Of a stretch of DNA of 64,000 nucleotides, positions 23,194-33,500 are shown piece after piece. The DNA lies in assembly GCA_016946835.1 (NCBI GenBank), contig JACVTC010000014.1, positions 939,001-1,003,000 on the forward strand, read 5' to 3'. The stretch is from Neocallimastix lanati (nom. inval.) (Eukaryota > Neocallimastigomycota > Neocallimastigomycetes > Neocallimastigales > Neocallimastigaceae). The position numbers and the translations under genes were made by a program. The first letter of the stretch is position 1. Each line of letters begins with the position of its first letter. The notes below the pieces were generated by a model, which saw nothing but the letters and a program-made list of their open reading frames with translations, had not been told where the DNA came from and searched no databases.

Positions 23194-23262
23194 TTTATAT
23201 TATGTCTAAATAATTTATTTATAATAATTATTATATAAATTATAATAGTATTATTAATATAT
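22900..23262. other. Non-coding AT-rich stretch
   Basis: No gene seen. Contains a TA run (23061-23080), a TTTG run and a TTA triplet run (about 23163-23190). Its last five bases TATAT are the left target duplication of element E. Confidence 0.7.
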
Positions 23263-24031
23263 TGTAAAGATTTAATAAAATCTTTAATAATTAATTATTA
23301 CATAATTAATTAATGTAATAAAATTACATAAATTTATGATTTACGTATATGAAAATTAATTATAAATTTATGTAAACTTTTCATAAAGGAAAAATTATTA
23401 TTTAAATAATTTTGGATAATAACTTAAATCTAAATAATTTATTTAAGTTAGTTAATTTAGTTTAGTTTATTTAAAATAGTTATTCTATTTAACTTAGTTA
23501 ATTTAGTTTAGTTAGTTTAAAATACTTTAAAATTAATTTCGGAATAGTTTTAAATAGTTAAAATTAGTTTAAATAGTTTACAAAAATAGTTTTGAATTGT
23601 AAATATATAAACATTAGTATTAATAATATTTATATAATAAATATATAATAAATGAGTTGTTATTGAATTTAATTATTATTGTAAATAAGTTGAAAGTTTA
23701 TTAAATTAATTATTGTTTAGTTTAGTTAATTATTATTTAATAAAATTATTAATAAATATTTTGTTTATAAATAAATAGTAATATATGTAAATTAGATAGA
23801 AATAATATATTATAATGTAATAATGAAAAAATATAAATACATGTAAATTTCTATAATTAAATCGATGTATTAGTTATTGACTATATGATAGTTAATAACA
23901 AAAAAGAGATTTAATTTTTTTAATTAATAAAGATTATTTTATTTAAAAAAAAACAAATTTTTATTACGTGTTTTTTTATTTTTGTGTTAAAATTTGTTAT
24001 TTGTAATCTGTTTCTGATAGAACTCTTTACA
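23263..24031 (+). repeat. 5' LTR of chromovirus E
   Basis: 769 bp, TGTAAAGA...CTTTACA. It carries a TATA box at 23832-23839 and the predicted transcription start at about 23867. The central part is made of repeated TTTAGTTTAGTT-like blocks. Confidence 0.95.
23832..23839 (+). promoter_or_regulatory. TATA box of chromovirus E LTR
   Basis: TATAAATA, 35 bp upstream of the 11-base segment (GTATTAGTTAT, 23867-23877) whose complement is the primer-binding site. The spacing is normal for a TATA-driven start. The same box recurs in the 3' LTR. Confidence 0.6.
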
Positions 24032-24042
24032 ATAACTAATAC
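24032..24042 (+). other. Self-priming primer-binding site of chromovirus E
   Basis: ATAACTAATAC lies directly after the LTR and is the exact reverse complement of GTATTAGTTAT at 23867-23877 inside the LTR. Counting two LTR-terminal bases the pairing is 13 bp. There is no TGG for a tRNA CCA end. In the Tf1/sushi group the transcript 5' end folds back on an 11-base site next to the LTR to prime reverse transcription, and the match here has exactly that geometry. Confidence 0.75.
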
Positions 24043-24080
24043 CTTTTAAATAAAAAGAAACACATTACAAATAATAAAAT

Positions 24081-24315
24081 TTTCTACTGATTTAGGACTC
24101 TACTTTAGGACTCTACTTTCTACTGATTTAGGACTCTACTTTAGGACTTTACTTTCTACTGATTTAGGACTCTACTTTAGGACTCTACTTTCTACTGATT
24201 TAGGACTCTACTTTAGAACTCTGCTTTCTACTCATCTAGGACTCTACTTTCTACTGATTTAGGACTCTGCTTTCTACTGATTTAGGACTCTGCTTTCTAC
24301 TCATCTAGGACTCTA
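24081..24315 (+). repeat. Minisatellite in the chromovirus E leader
   Basis: Alternating repeats of TTTCTACTGATTTAGGACTC and TTTAGGACTCTAC with variants (TTTAGAACTC, CTCATCTAGGACTC, CTCTGC), about 235 bp, in the transcribed leader. It is followed by a 25-base A run at 24547-24571, about 80 bp before the start codon. Confidence 0.85.
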
Positions 24316-24652
24316 TAATTTTGACTTTTAACATAGATTTTTATTGCTCTTAAGCATTGTTAACCCTTACTGATTTTGGACTCTTATTATTGTTGCTATT
24401 CAGGTTGAAATATTAATAATAGTTATATTATTCTATATTTTCTTCGTTTACTCGTTCGACACCTTTTCAAGTGGATAGAGTCTGAACGACTTTACGATAT
24501 TAAATATAGACATATTAATAACTTGTATAATTAATAATAAGAGATCAAAAAAAAAAAAAAAAAAAAAAAAATTTAATTATTAACGTCACTTTAACATTAA
24601 CAATCTGGAAGAACTAAATCGCATATTTCAAAACCTTAATCTTGATGATAAC

Positions 24653-27600
24653 ATGGAGGGTCAACAACTAAACCAACTACCGATTCATCCTGCTACTCAA
24701 CTGAAAATTATTAACGATCCACCGTTATTTTCTGGATCTACAAAGGATCTTGATGGTTTTTTAACTCGAGTGGAATTGGCAATTGAGGTGAATCCTCATA
24801 GATTCCCTGATGATAGGAGAAGAGTAATGTTTGTAATCTCCTATTTAACAGGAAAAGCTTTAAATTGGGCTTCATGCCTCAGAAGGAATAACAATCCTGT
24901 CTTAGGAAATTATGGAAATTTTATTGCTGAACTTCGTAGAAATTTCGGAGACCCTGATGTAGAAGCTGTTATTGCTAACGGAAAATTGTGTAACATACGC
25001 CAATTTAAATATGGACATGTTGTAGAGTATATCTCCGAGTTCCAAAAAATAAGTCAATACTCCGACTTTAATGAACCGGCCAAGATATACATGTTCATAA
25101 AAGGTCTCCATTATAAGATGAGAGAAAAACTTGCTATTGTTAATCCAAACCCAGACAATTTGGAAAACTTATTTAGAGAGGCCGTAACGATTGAAAATCT
25201 AACAAAAAGAAACGATCTTAGAGAATATTATCTTACTCATCAGGACAGACGGAACTACAACCAAAATGACCCCATGGATGTCGATCTTTACCGAATTAAA
25301 AAGGGTCAAACTGCTACTAGATACTTTCCCTCTCACAGAAAAAATTACAATGAGCAAAATAACCCTTTTAGGGAAGAACGAAAAAGAAAGGGCTTATGCT
25401 TCGTTTGTGGTAAGGCTGGGCATTTACAGTTTAATTGCCCTAACAAGAAAAGACCAAAAAATATAAAACTCATCAATAGAGCATCTGATACAGAAGCAGC
25501 TTCAACTTCTTCCTCTGCGCCGACTTCTTCTGTCAGACGAATTAAAAAGATTTGTGAAAATGAAAATGTTTACAGAATTCTTGATATTGTTGAAAAAGAA
25601 AATATGTTCTTTAAAGGTAAAACAAATATCCTTGATTTCTACATTAAAACCAACAATTCCGAAGAAACTAAAGTGAAGGTTCTTATTGACTCAGGTTCTG
25701 ACATTAACTGCATGCATCCTGAATTTGCTAGGGTTAATAAAATCAATTTGATCAATGCTGATAATCCCTTTAAAGTTGCTGGTCTTGGTTATGGTTTATC
25801 TACTGTTAAGAAAATGACAGAAAAATGTATCCTCCGTTTTAAGAATCACTTGGAAGTTATTCAATTATACGCCCTTCGTATCCCCGATGTAGATATCATT
25901 TTAGGACTCCCTTGGATTGAAAAACATTGCCCTATTAACTACCATGATTCAAAGAAAATCTCTTTCAGTTCAGGATACTGTGCTCGACACTGTAATGTAG
26001 GGAAAAGAAATAGAAAAAATAAGAATAAAAAGAAGTTAAATAAAATTTCTACTAAAGGAAAGGAACCATATGAAGAACTTTCCGTAACAAAGGAAAAAAA
26101 TAATCCTAAGCGTAAGTATTCCTTCGAATCTGATTCCGATATGGATTCTGATGAAGAAATTACGATTAGAGGTCGTCGTACTCGTATTAAAACTTGCAGT
26201 GAAAAAGAAGAACTTAATGATGTAAAAAATTTTTGTATAATTAATTATGATAGTGATGTAAATGATAGTTTTATGTTTGATAATGATGATGAAATTTATG
26301 AATTTAGTGATAGTAATAATATTAATTTAGATGAATTAAATAAAATTTGTAAAATTGATATTTTATGTAATAATGTAACAAAAAATTGTAATCATAATGA
26401 TAATTTTAATAAAGATGAAAATAAAAAGTATATTTCTAAAAAGTGTTCTGTGAAAAATTTGTGTTGTATCTGTAATTGTTTAAAAATTAGTAATTTTGAG
26501 AATAAATTAAATCAAAAAATTATAGGAATACCTCCTATTTATAACAATTACGCAGAAGTATTCAATGAAAGAAATTGCAACATACTCCCTCCACATCGTG
26601 AATATGATTGTGAAATAAGATTAAAGGATAATTCAAATTTATTTTATGGTCCAATATATCCTTTAACTGAGGCAGAACGAGATGAACTAAAAAAGTATAT
26701 AAAAGAAAATTTAGAAAAAGGATTCATTAGGAAATCCAAATCACCCGCTGGTGCACCTGTATTATTTGTTAAAAAGAAAGATGGTTCATTGAGATTATGT
26801 GTTGATTATAGAAAATTGAATGAAATGACCATCCGTAATTCTTATCCTCTTCCTTTAATAAGTGAATTATTAGATAGAGTTAAAGGTGCAAAATATTTTA
26901 CCAAGTTGGACTTAAAGTCTGCCTACAATTTAGTAAGAATTAAAGAAGGTGATGAGTACAAGACTGCATTTCGTACTAGATATGGTCATTTTGAATATTT
27001 AGTTATGCCTTTTGGCTTAAAAAATGCTCCAGCCACCTTCCAGCATTTTATAAATGATGTTCTTAGCGATTACTTAGATGATTTTGTTATTTCTTACATT
27101 GATGATATATTAATTTATTCGAATAGTTTAGAGGAACATCATGAACACGTTAAAAAGGTGCTTAAAAAATTATTAGAAAATGACTTGTACATTAAATTAG
27201 AGAAATGTGAATTCGATGTTACTGAAACCACTTTCCTTGGTTACATTTTATCAAAAGACGGCTTGAAAGTTGATCCTGAAAAGGTTAAAGCTATCCTAGA
27301 TTGGCCTGTTCCTTCTAATGTAAAGGAAATACAATCATTTATTGGATTATGTAATTATTATAGAATTTTTATCAAGGATTTTGCTAAGATTGCGCGGCCC
27401 TTACATAAACTTACCAGGAAAAATGTTCCATTTCTCTGGGGTTCTGATCAACAAAAATCCTTTGATAAATTAAAAGAACTTTTTACTTCTGCTCCAATTT
27501 TAAGAAATCCTGATAGTAACAAACCTTTCATTGTGGAAACTGATGCTTCTAATTTCGCTGTTGGAGCTATACTTTCCCAAGAATTTGATGGTCAGTTACA

Positions 27601-29536
27601 CCCAATTGCTTTTATTTCTACCAGTCTAACCAAATCTCAACTAAATTACCCCATTTATGATAAAGAGCTTCTTGCAATTAAAGTTGCTTTGGAAGAATGG
27701 CGTCATTACCTTGAAGGTGCTCGCCATCCATTTACTATTTATACCGATCATAAAAACCTTACTTTTCCTAGGAAGCCTGAGCTACTTTCTCAACGACAAA
27801 TTCGTTGGTATGAATTTCTTTCTCGTTTCGATTTTAATCTTGTGTATCGTTCTGGTAAAAAATCTGGTAAACCAGATATTTTGTCAAGAAGAAGTGATCA
27901 TTTATTTGATTGTTCTCGTGATGTTTCTTGTTGTGTTATTAATCGTAACTCATGTGACGAGTCCTTAATTAATTCTATTTTGAAATCTTTAAATAATGAT
28001 GATCTTTTTATAAAAATTAAATCATTTATTTTAAATAATAGTAATGTTAATCCACCTATTAAATTTATTGATAAGTGTAAAATTGATAAGGAAGGTTTCC
28101 TACTTTTTGATAACTTAATTTATGTCCCTCAGAATCTTCGCACAAGAGTTCTTGAAATACACCATGACTCTGTTACTGCTGGTCATTTCGGTGTACGCAA
28201 AACATTTGATTTGATTAATCGTAACTTTTGGTGGCCTAAGTTACGTAATGATGTTAAAAAGTTTGTTAAGTCCTGTGAAACTTGCTGCAAAGCTAAAGTT
28301 CCAAGACATAAACCCTACGGTCTTTTATCTCCTTTGTCTACCCCCGACAGACCATGGTCAGACATCTCCATGGATTTTATTGTTGAATTACCGAAATCCA
28401 AAGATATGACCACTGTCATGACTGTTGTAGATAGATTGACTAAAATGGCACATTTTATTCCTTTACGTTGTCTTCCTACTGCTTCAATTGCTGCCGATTC
28501 TTTTATTAACCATATCTTTAGGTTACATGGCTTTCCTGAGTCCATTGTTTCGGATAGAGGTACGCAATTTACTTCTGATTTTTGGAATCGTCTTTGCGAA
28601 TTATTAAACATTAAGTTGTCATTCTCCACTTCGAACCATCCGCAGACTGATGGTCAAACGGAGAGGGTGAACGGAATATTGGAACAATATCTCCGTTGTT
28701 TCATAAATGAAAAACAAAATAATTGGGTTGACTTGTTGCCTTTTGCCGAATTTGCTTATAATAATACTCTGCAACAATCAATCAATCAATCACCATTTTT
28801 TGCAAACTATGGATTTAATCCAAAATTTAGTTTAGAAATTCCTTCTTCAGATAGTCCTCATAGAGCTGATGTTAGAGTGAAAGATATAAATGAAAATATT
28901 AAATTTTTAAAGGAAAATTTAGAGTCAGCTAAAGAAACTTATAAAAAGTATGCCGATTTCAAAAGATCATCCTCGCCAGATTTTGAAGTTGGTAAAAAAG
29001 TTTGGTTACTCAAAGGAAATACAACTAAGAATGTAAAAAGGAAATTAGCAGACCAAATGCTTGGTCCATTTGAAATTGTGAAGAAAGTTAGTTCATTAGC
29101 CTACGAACTCAAATTACCAAGTAATATGCGTTGTCACCCTGTTTTCCATGTATCTTTACTGGAACCATTTTATGAAAATGAATTTGCTAATAGAAATAAT
29201 AGGAAAAGAAAGAATATTAAGTTAACTACCGATACCATAAATAAGATTCCTGAAAGAATTATTGATATGAGGACATATAGAGGAAAAAATCGTTTCCTCG
29301 TATCTTGGAAAGGCCTAGATTCTGTTGAAGATTCTTGGATCGATGAAGATCAAATTTACGATAGACAGCTAATTCAAGAGTACTTTCGTAAATCTAAAAG
29401 GAATAAACGAAATAATGTGGTTGATGATGGTGATAAAGATTTTAATGAAGAATACATTAGGCATAAATATCAACCATTTATAATTGACATTCCTTCCCGG
29501 AGATTGAACTTTATAGTTCGCAGGAGCTCAACTTAA
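24653..29536 (+). CDS. Chromovirus E Gag-Pol polyprotein
   Basis: 1,627 codons, ATG (MEGQQL) to TAA, no stop or shift. Gag capsid occupies about residues 1-200, a CCHC knuckle is at C249-C252-H257-C262, and protease has D346-S347-G348. An Asp/Asn/Lys-rich insert follows (about 440-620) with a cysteine cluster at 598-609. RT has YIDD at 815-818, RNase H has D964, and integrase has H1170/H1178 with a CETC pair and a catalytic D1241, D1301, E1337 (35 residues between the last two). The C-terminal chromodomain spans about 1534-1582 (RFLVSWKGLDSVEDSW). A single Gag-Pol frame plus chromodomain is the Tf1/sushi arrangement. Such elements make excess Gag by protein processing and use the chromodomain in target choice. 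All catalytic residues I can check are present. The insert between protease and RT is far more AT-rich than its neighbours and is not a usual part of the family. Confidence 0.95.
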   Translation: MEGQQLNQLPIHPATQLKIINDPPLFSGSTKDLDGFLTRVELAIEVNPHRFPDDRRRVMFVISYLTGKALNWASCLRRNNNPVLGNYGNFIAELRRNFGDPDVEAVIANGKLCNIRQFKYGHVVEYISEFQKISQYSDFNEPAKIYMFIKGLHYKMREKLAIVNPNPDNLENLFREAVTIENLTKRNDLREYYLTHQDRRNYNQNDPMDVDLYRIKKGQTATRYFPSHRKNYNEQNNPFREERKRKGLCFVCGKAGHLQFNCPNKKRPKNIKLINRASDTEAASTSSSAPTSSVRRIKKICENENVYRILDIVEKENMFFKGKTNILDFYIKTNNSEETKVKVLIDSGSDINCMHPEFARVNKINLINADNPFKVAGLGYGLSTVKKMTEKCILRFKNHLEVIQLYALRIPDVDIILGLPWIEKHCPINYHDSKKISFSSGYCARHCNVGKRNRKNKNKKKLNKISTKGKEPYEELSVTKEKNNPKRKYSFESDSDMDSDEEITIRGRRTRIKTCSEKEELNDVKNFCIINYDSDVNDSFMFDNDDEIYEFSDSNNINLDELNKICKIDILCNNVTKNCNHNDNFNKDENKKYISKKCSVKNLCCICNCLKISNFENKLNQKIIGIPPIYNNYAEVFNERNCNILPPHREYDCEIRLKDNSNLFYGPIYPLTEAERDELKKYIKENLEKGFIRKSKSPAGAPVLFVKKKDGSLRLCVDYRKLNEMTIRNSYPLPLISELLDRVKGAKYFTKLDLKSAYNLVRIKEGDEYKTAFRTRYGHFEYLVMPFGLKNAPATFQHFINDVLSDYLDDFVISYIDDILIYSNSLEEHHEHVKKVLKKLLENDLYIKLEKCEFDVTETTFLGYILSKDGLKVDPEKVKAILDWPVPSNVKEIQSFIGLCNYYRIFIKDFAKIARPLHKLTRKNVPFLWGSDQQKSFDKLKELFTSAPILRNPDSNKPFIVETDASNFAVGAILSQEFDGQLHPIAFISTSLTKSQLNYPIYDKELLAIKVALEEWRHYLEGARHPFTIYTDHKNLTFPRKPELLSQRQIRWYEFLSRFDFNLVYRSGKKSGKPDILSRRSDHLFDCSRDVSCCVINRNSCDESLINSILKSLNNDDLFIKIKSFILNNSNVNPPIKFIDKCKIDKEGFLLFDNLIYVPQNLRTRVLEIHHDSVTAGHFGVRKTFDLINRNFWWPKLRNDVKKFVKSCETCCKAKVPRHKPYGLLSPLSTPDRPWSDISMDFIVELPKSKDMTTVMTVVDRLTKMAHFIPLRCLPTASIAADSFINHIFRLHGFPESIVSDRGTQFTSDFWNRLCELLNIKLSFSTSNHPQTDGQTERVNGILEQYLRCFINEKQNNWVDLLPFAEFAYNNTLQQSINQSPFFANYGFNPKFSLEIPSSDSPHRADVRVKDINENIKFLKENLESAKETYKKYADFKRSSSPDFEVGKKVWLLKGNTTKNVKRKLADQMLGPFEIVKKVSSLAYELKLPSNMRCHPVFHVSLLEPFYENEFANRNNRKRKNIKLTTDTINKIPERIIDMRTYRGKNRFLVSWKGLDSVEDSWIDEDQIYDRQLIQEYFRKSKRNKRNNVVDDGDKDFNEEYIRHKYQPFIIDIPSRRLNFIVRRSST

Positions 29537-29546
29537 AGGGCGAGAA
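29533..29546 (+). other. Polypurine tract of chromovirus E
   Basis: TTAAAGGGCGAGAA ends immediately before the 3' LTR TGTAAAGA and overlaps the Gag-Pol stop codon. Confidence 0.8.
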
Positions 29547-30315
29547 TGTAAAGATTTAATAAAATCTTTAATAATTAATTATTACATAATTAATTAATGT
29601 AATAAAATTACATAAATTTATGATTTACGTATATGAAAATTAATTATAAATTTATGTAAACTTTTCATAAAGGAAAAATTATTATTTAAATAATTTTGGA
29701 TAATAACTTAAATCTAAATAATTTATTTAAGTTAGTTAATTTAGTTTAGTTTATTTAAAATAGTTATTCTATTTAACTTAGTTAATTTAGTTTAGTTAGT
29801 TTAAAATACTTTAAAATTAATTTCGGAATAGTTTTAAATAGTTAAAATTAGTTTAAATAGTTTACAAAAATAGTTTTGAATTGTAAATATATAAACATTA
29901 GTATTAATAATATTTATATAATAAATATATAATAAATGAGTTGTTATTGAATTTAATTATTATTGTAAATAAGTTGAAAGTTTATTAAATTAATTATTGT
30001 TTAGTTTAGTTAATTATTATTTAATAAAATTATTAATAAATATTTTGTTTATAAATAAATAGTAATATATGTAAATTAGATAGAAATAATATATTATAAT
30101 GTAATAATGAAAAAATATAAATACATGTAAATTTCTATAATTAAATCGATGTATTAGTTATTGACTATATGATAGTTAATAACAAAAAAGAGATTTAATT
30201 TTTTTAATTAATAAAGATTATTTTATTTAAAAAAAAACAAATTTTTATTACGTGTTTTTTTATTTTTGTGTTAAAATTTGTTATTTGTAATCTGTTTCTG
30301 ATAGAACTCTTTACA
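29547..30315 (+). repeat. 3' LTR of chromovirus E
   Basis: 769 bp, same length and, on reading, same sequence as 23263-24031. Followed by the TATAT target duplication. Confidence 0.95.
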
Positions 30316-31630
30316 TATATTAAAATTTTTTTTTGTACTATTCTAATCTAGAATTTTATCTAATTTATCTATAAAGAGTTTTATATCAAAACAGATTATA
30401 ATAATACAAAACACTCAATTATAAAATAAATTCTTTTATTAAAAATAATCGTTTTATGAAAAATCTTTTATTAAATAGTTCTTATTATGTTATTATTTAA
30501 AGTATTTAATTCATGTACGTAAATTTAGAGGGTGGTGCGTTTCGGAATGTGGCTTTAAATTTTTTACATAAATTTTCATTTCGGAATGTGGCTTATATTA
30601 TTTTTTATAAATTTTTATTTATGAATATAATATTTAAACATTAAAATAAAATGGCACATATAATTTCTTTGAAAAAATAATTATTAAAAATATTTAAAAT
30701 GTGATATATTTCAAAAAAAATGATGATTTACATTCTGATATGCGGGACTTTTATGTACAATAATTTATAAGCAGTGGGTTTTAAATAATGGTAGTTTAGT
30801 AAATTTTATTAATAAATTATAATATTCGTACAATTAAAATAATAATTCTAATTCTTAAAAATTTACAAGAGAGTTCTCTATTTCTAATATAAATAATCTA
30901 ATCTATTTATAAGAAATAGGTATTATATTAATTATATATTCTAATATATAGAACTATATTAATTTTATATGAATTAAAGTATTATAATTATAGTTATAAT
31001 TATAATAATATATATTGAAATAAAATAAAATAAAATAATTATTATCAAAAAGATTTAAATTTAATATTTAATAATTATTATTAAATATACAAATATATTA
31101 CTACACATATTTGTTTTATATCAGAAATGCCCTTGCTAAAAATTAAACTATATATATATATATTTTTTTTTATATAAAAGAAAATATAAGGTTTAATTAA
31201 TATAAATGATAATTTTTAAAATTTTATTTTCTTATGTATCAACGCGACCTTATTGGACAACTAGATAACGAGATATTGGACTTTAAAGATATTCTAAATA
31301 TAAAAAACAATTTAATTATTTAATTAAGACCCTAAATTATTAATAAGAAATTTATATTAGATAAAATCTCTTAACTTGGAAATTATATTATTAATTTTTA
31401 TTATTAATTAAAAATACAGAATTAGTTATTAGTAATAGTTTTATAATATATTAAAAAAGTTTATAAGTTTTATATATTTTATTATTATATTTTTATTCAA
31501 TTATTTTCTAAAAGATTCTAAGGAATTCTTTATCATTCTAAAGATTTCCGAAAGAGAAATTTTAATTAATTTTAATATTTTATTTTATTTTATTTTATTT
31601 TATTAATAAAATAAAATTATGAATTTTTTT
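30316..31630. other. Non-coding AT-rich stretch with old repeats
   Basis: No gene is supported. A 39-bp unit (TTCGGAATGTGGCTT plus AT-rich spacer) is present twice at 30541-30618. A segment at about 30789-31110 has GAGAGTTCTC next to a TATAAATA-like stretch and may be a very diverged LTR of the family at 16339-18050. A run of TTTTA units lies at about 31573-31600. Confidence 0.5.
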
Positions 31631-32060
31631 GACTGGGATTAACGATAGGGCATGATAGTGGCCTCTAGTCTCTTCCTTAAACGTATTAGACTTTCAATGA
31701 ATTCATTGCCATAATATATTGCTATACCGTTTCGATGTCAACGTGGACATTTCTTTAAGCAAGGATAATATGAAAAACATTCCATATACGCCGCTTTATA
31801 CGATGGGCTTCTTTTCGGTAATCTCATGAACCATCATCGAGAGAGGAACAACTACACTAATTTTCTCTCAGAGATCAAGGCACTAGCAATTATATATCCT
31901 AACAAGAGGATTACTTTATATAAGTGAACAAAATACCAACTTCATTTATAGAAAAAAACACCCTGGGAGGATAAAAATCACCCCATATAAATTTAGGAGG
32001 TAGCCACGGGTTGATCCGGAAATCTTATGTATATTAATCTCGAGTACTAACTACCATATT
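31630..32060 (+). pseudogene. GC-richer island with a decayed reading frame
   Basis: About 430 bp of markedly less AT-rich DNA in a region with no gene. In one plus-strand frame (about 31666-31925) conceptual translation gives a protein-like stretch interrupted by two stops, including FRCQRGHFFKQG, YEKHSIYAALYDGLLFGNLM and NNYTNFLSEIKALAI. It ends at TGA after ITLYK. I do not recognise a family. The balanced amino-acid use, unlike the Lys/Asn/Ile translation of true intergenic DNA here, suggests a former coding sequence, perhaps from a transposon or another genome. Confidence 0.35.
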
Positions 32061-32942
32061 GAATTATGATTTTTTTTTTAAAAATGATATATTGAATTAC
32101 TATTTCTATATGTATAAATATAAATTAAAATAAAAAAGAAATAAAGAGAAAAAAAAAAAATTTTCAGTATCCAATTTTTACATTCAGATTTCATTGAATT
32201 GTATTGAACTTATTTTTAATTTTTTTTCCATAAGTAAAAAAAAATAAATAAATTAAATTTAATAAGTTGTATTTCGCCCCTCTTTTTTTTTCCCTTATTT
32301 TTTTTTCCCCTTATTTTTTTTTCCTCTAATTTTTTTTTTCTTGTATTATATTACATTATAGTTGGGTTTCAAAAAATAAATAAATAGATAAATAAAATAA
32401 AAAGTATAGATAAATAATAGAAATAATTAAACAAAAATATTGAAATAAATATTGATGAGTTAATAATAAAATTAAAATTTTTATAATAAATAAATATACA
32501 TAATATTGATATAAAATATTGTAATAAATAAAATTAGAATAAATCCTTTTTTATAATAATAATAATTATAAATTATTATAAAAATTATTTTAATTTTAAT
32601 AAATTAATTTTAAAACTTTAATAATACATTTTAAATTATATATTGAGTTAAATAATAAAACTAAATAATTTTTTTTATAACTCTTAAAAAAGATATATAA
32701 AAATAATAATAAAAAGATAATTAAATTAATATACAATAAATTGTACAAATAATTATCTTAATAATAATATTCTTTTTTTATATTTTATTGTTAAAAAAAA
32801 ATAAAAAATCTATAATTAGTTGTTTTTTTTTTTTCCTGATATTTTTTATCTATATTTAATAAAATTTTGAAGGTCATACTTTCATAATCCATTTTGAACA
32901 TTTCATGATATTTGATTAATATTTTATGATTTGTAACTAAAA
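32061..32942. other. Non-coding AT-rich stretch
   Basis: Contains clustered T runs separated by CCC or CCT (about 32270-32345) and other homopolymers. No gene or RNA is recognised. Confidence 0.6.
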
Positions 32943-33225
32943 TTAAAGGTATATATTTTCATTATGCGTATCTGTTAAATTTTCATCTTCATTATTGTTT
33001 TTTATATTTTTTATTTTTTCATTTTTTTTTTTTTTGCCTTTTCATTGAAGTAATTAATACATTCAATTAAAAATTTATACTTTCTAAAAGGTTTATGATT
33101 ATGATAATAATTAGCACTTTCAGTTATTTCATCATCCTTACTATTATAATTTTCTATATTTCTATTAAATTCATTTTCACTTTTTAAATTATCAATACTA
33201 TCACTAAATTTATTTTTAATTTTTT
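32943..33225 (-). pseudogene. Possible orphan exon, Lys/Asn/Glu-rich
   Basis: Following an acceptor-like TTTAG at 33226-33230, the minus strand is open for about 65 codons (DNLKSENEFNRNIENYNSK, ESANYYHNHKPFRKYKF). It reaches a run of about 14 A near 33022-33035, beyond which coding-like sequence (NNNEDENLTDTHNENIYL) continues one base out of frame to TAA at 32943. There is no ATG start and no secure upstream exon, though a donor-like GGTAAGC occurs at about 33340. It may be the last exon of a small gene with a homopolymer error, or a relic. Confidence 0.3.
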
Positions 33226-33500
33226 CTAAATTTGATTAATGATAAATCAAATATTTGCATTTCCATCTTTTTTAATATTCATGACACTTTTAAAAATATA
33301 TGTTATATATATATAAATGTATAATAAAAAGCTTACCATTTAATGGTATTATGATTTTCAATATTTAGAAGAAATCCTTTTTTTTCAAAAATGGCAAATG
33401 ATTAAGAATGATATTTTCATTTATAACAACATATGGCTAAATTTTTTAAATATATATTCAACTTGTTTTTTTAATAGCTCTTGAGTTATTAAAATTTTAA

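Larger units (their letters stand above)
23263..30315 (+). mobile_element. Complete, apparently intact Tf1/sushi-like chromovirus E
   Basis: 7,053 bp with two 769-bp LTRs (23263-24031, 29547-30315) in which I see no difference on reading, flanked by perfect TATAT direct repeats (23258-23262 and 30316-30320). One uninterrupted Gag-Pol frame with a C-terminal chromodomain lies between them. The primer-binding site is self-complementary to the predicted transcript 5' end, and the polypurine tract abuts the 3' LTR. These are the marks of a very recent, possibly active insertion. It sits between dead gypsy F and non-coding DNA and interrupts no host gene. Confidence 0.95.
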
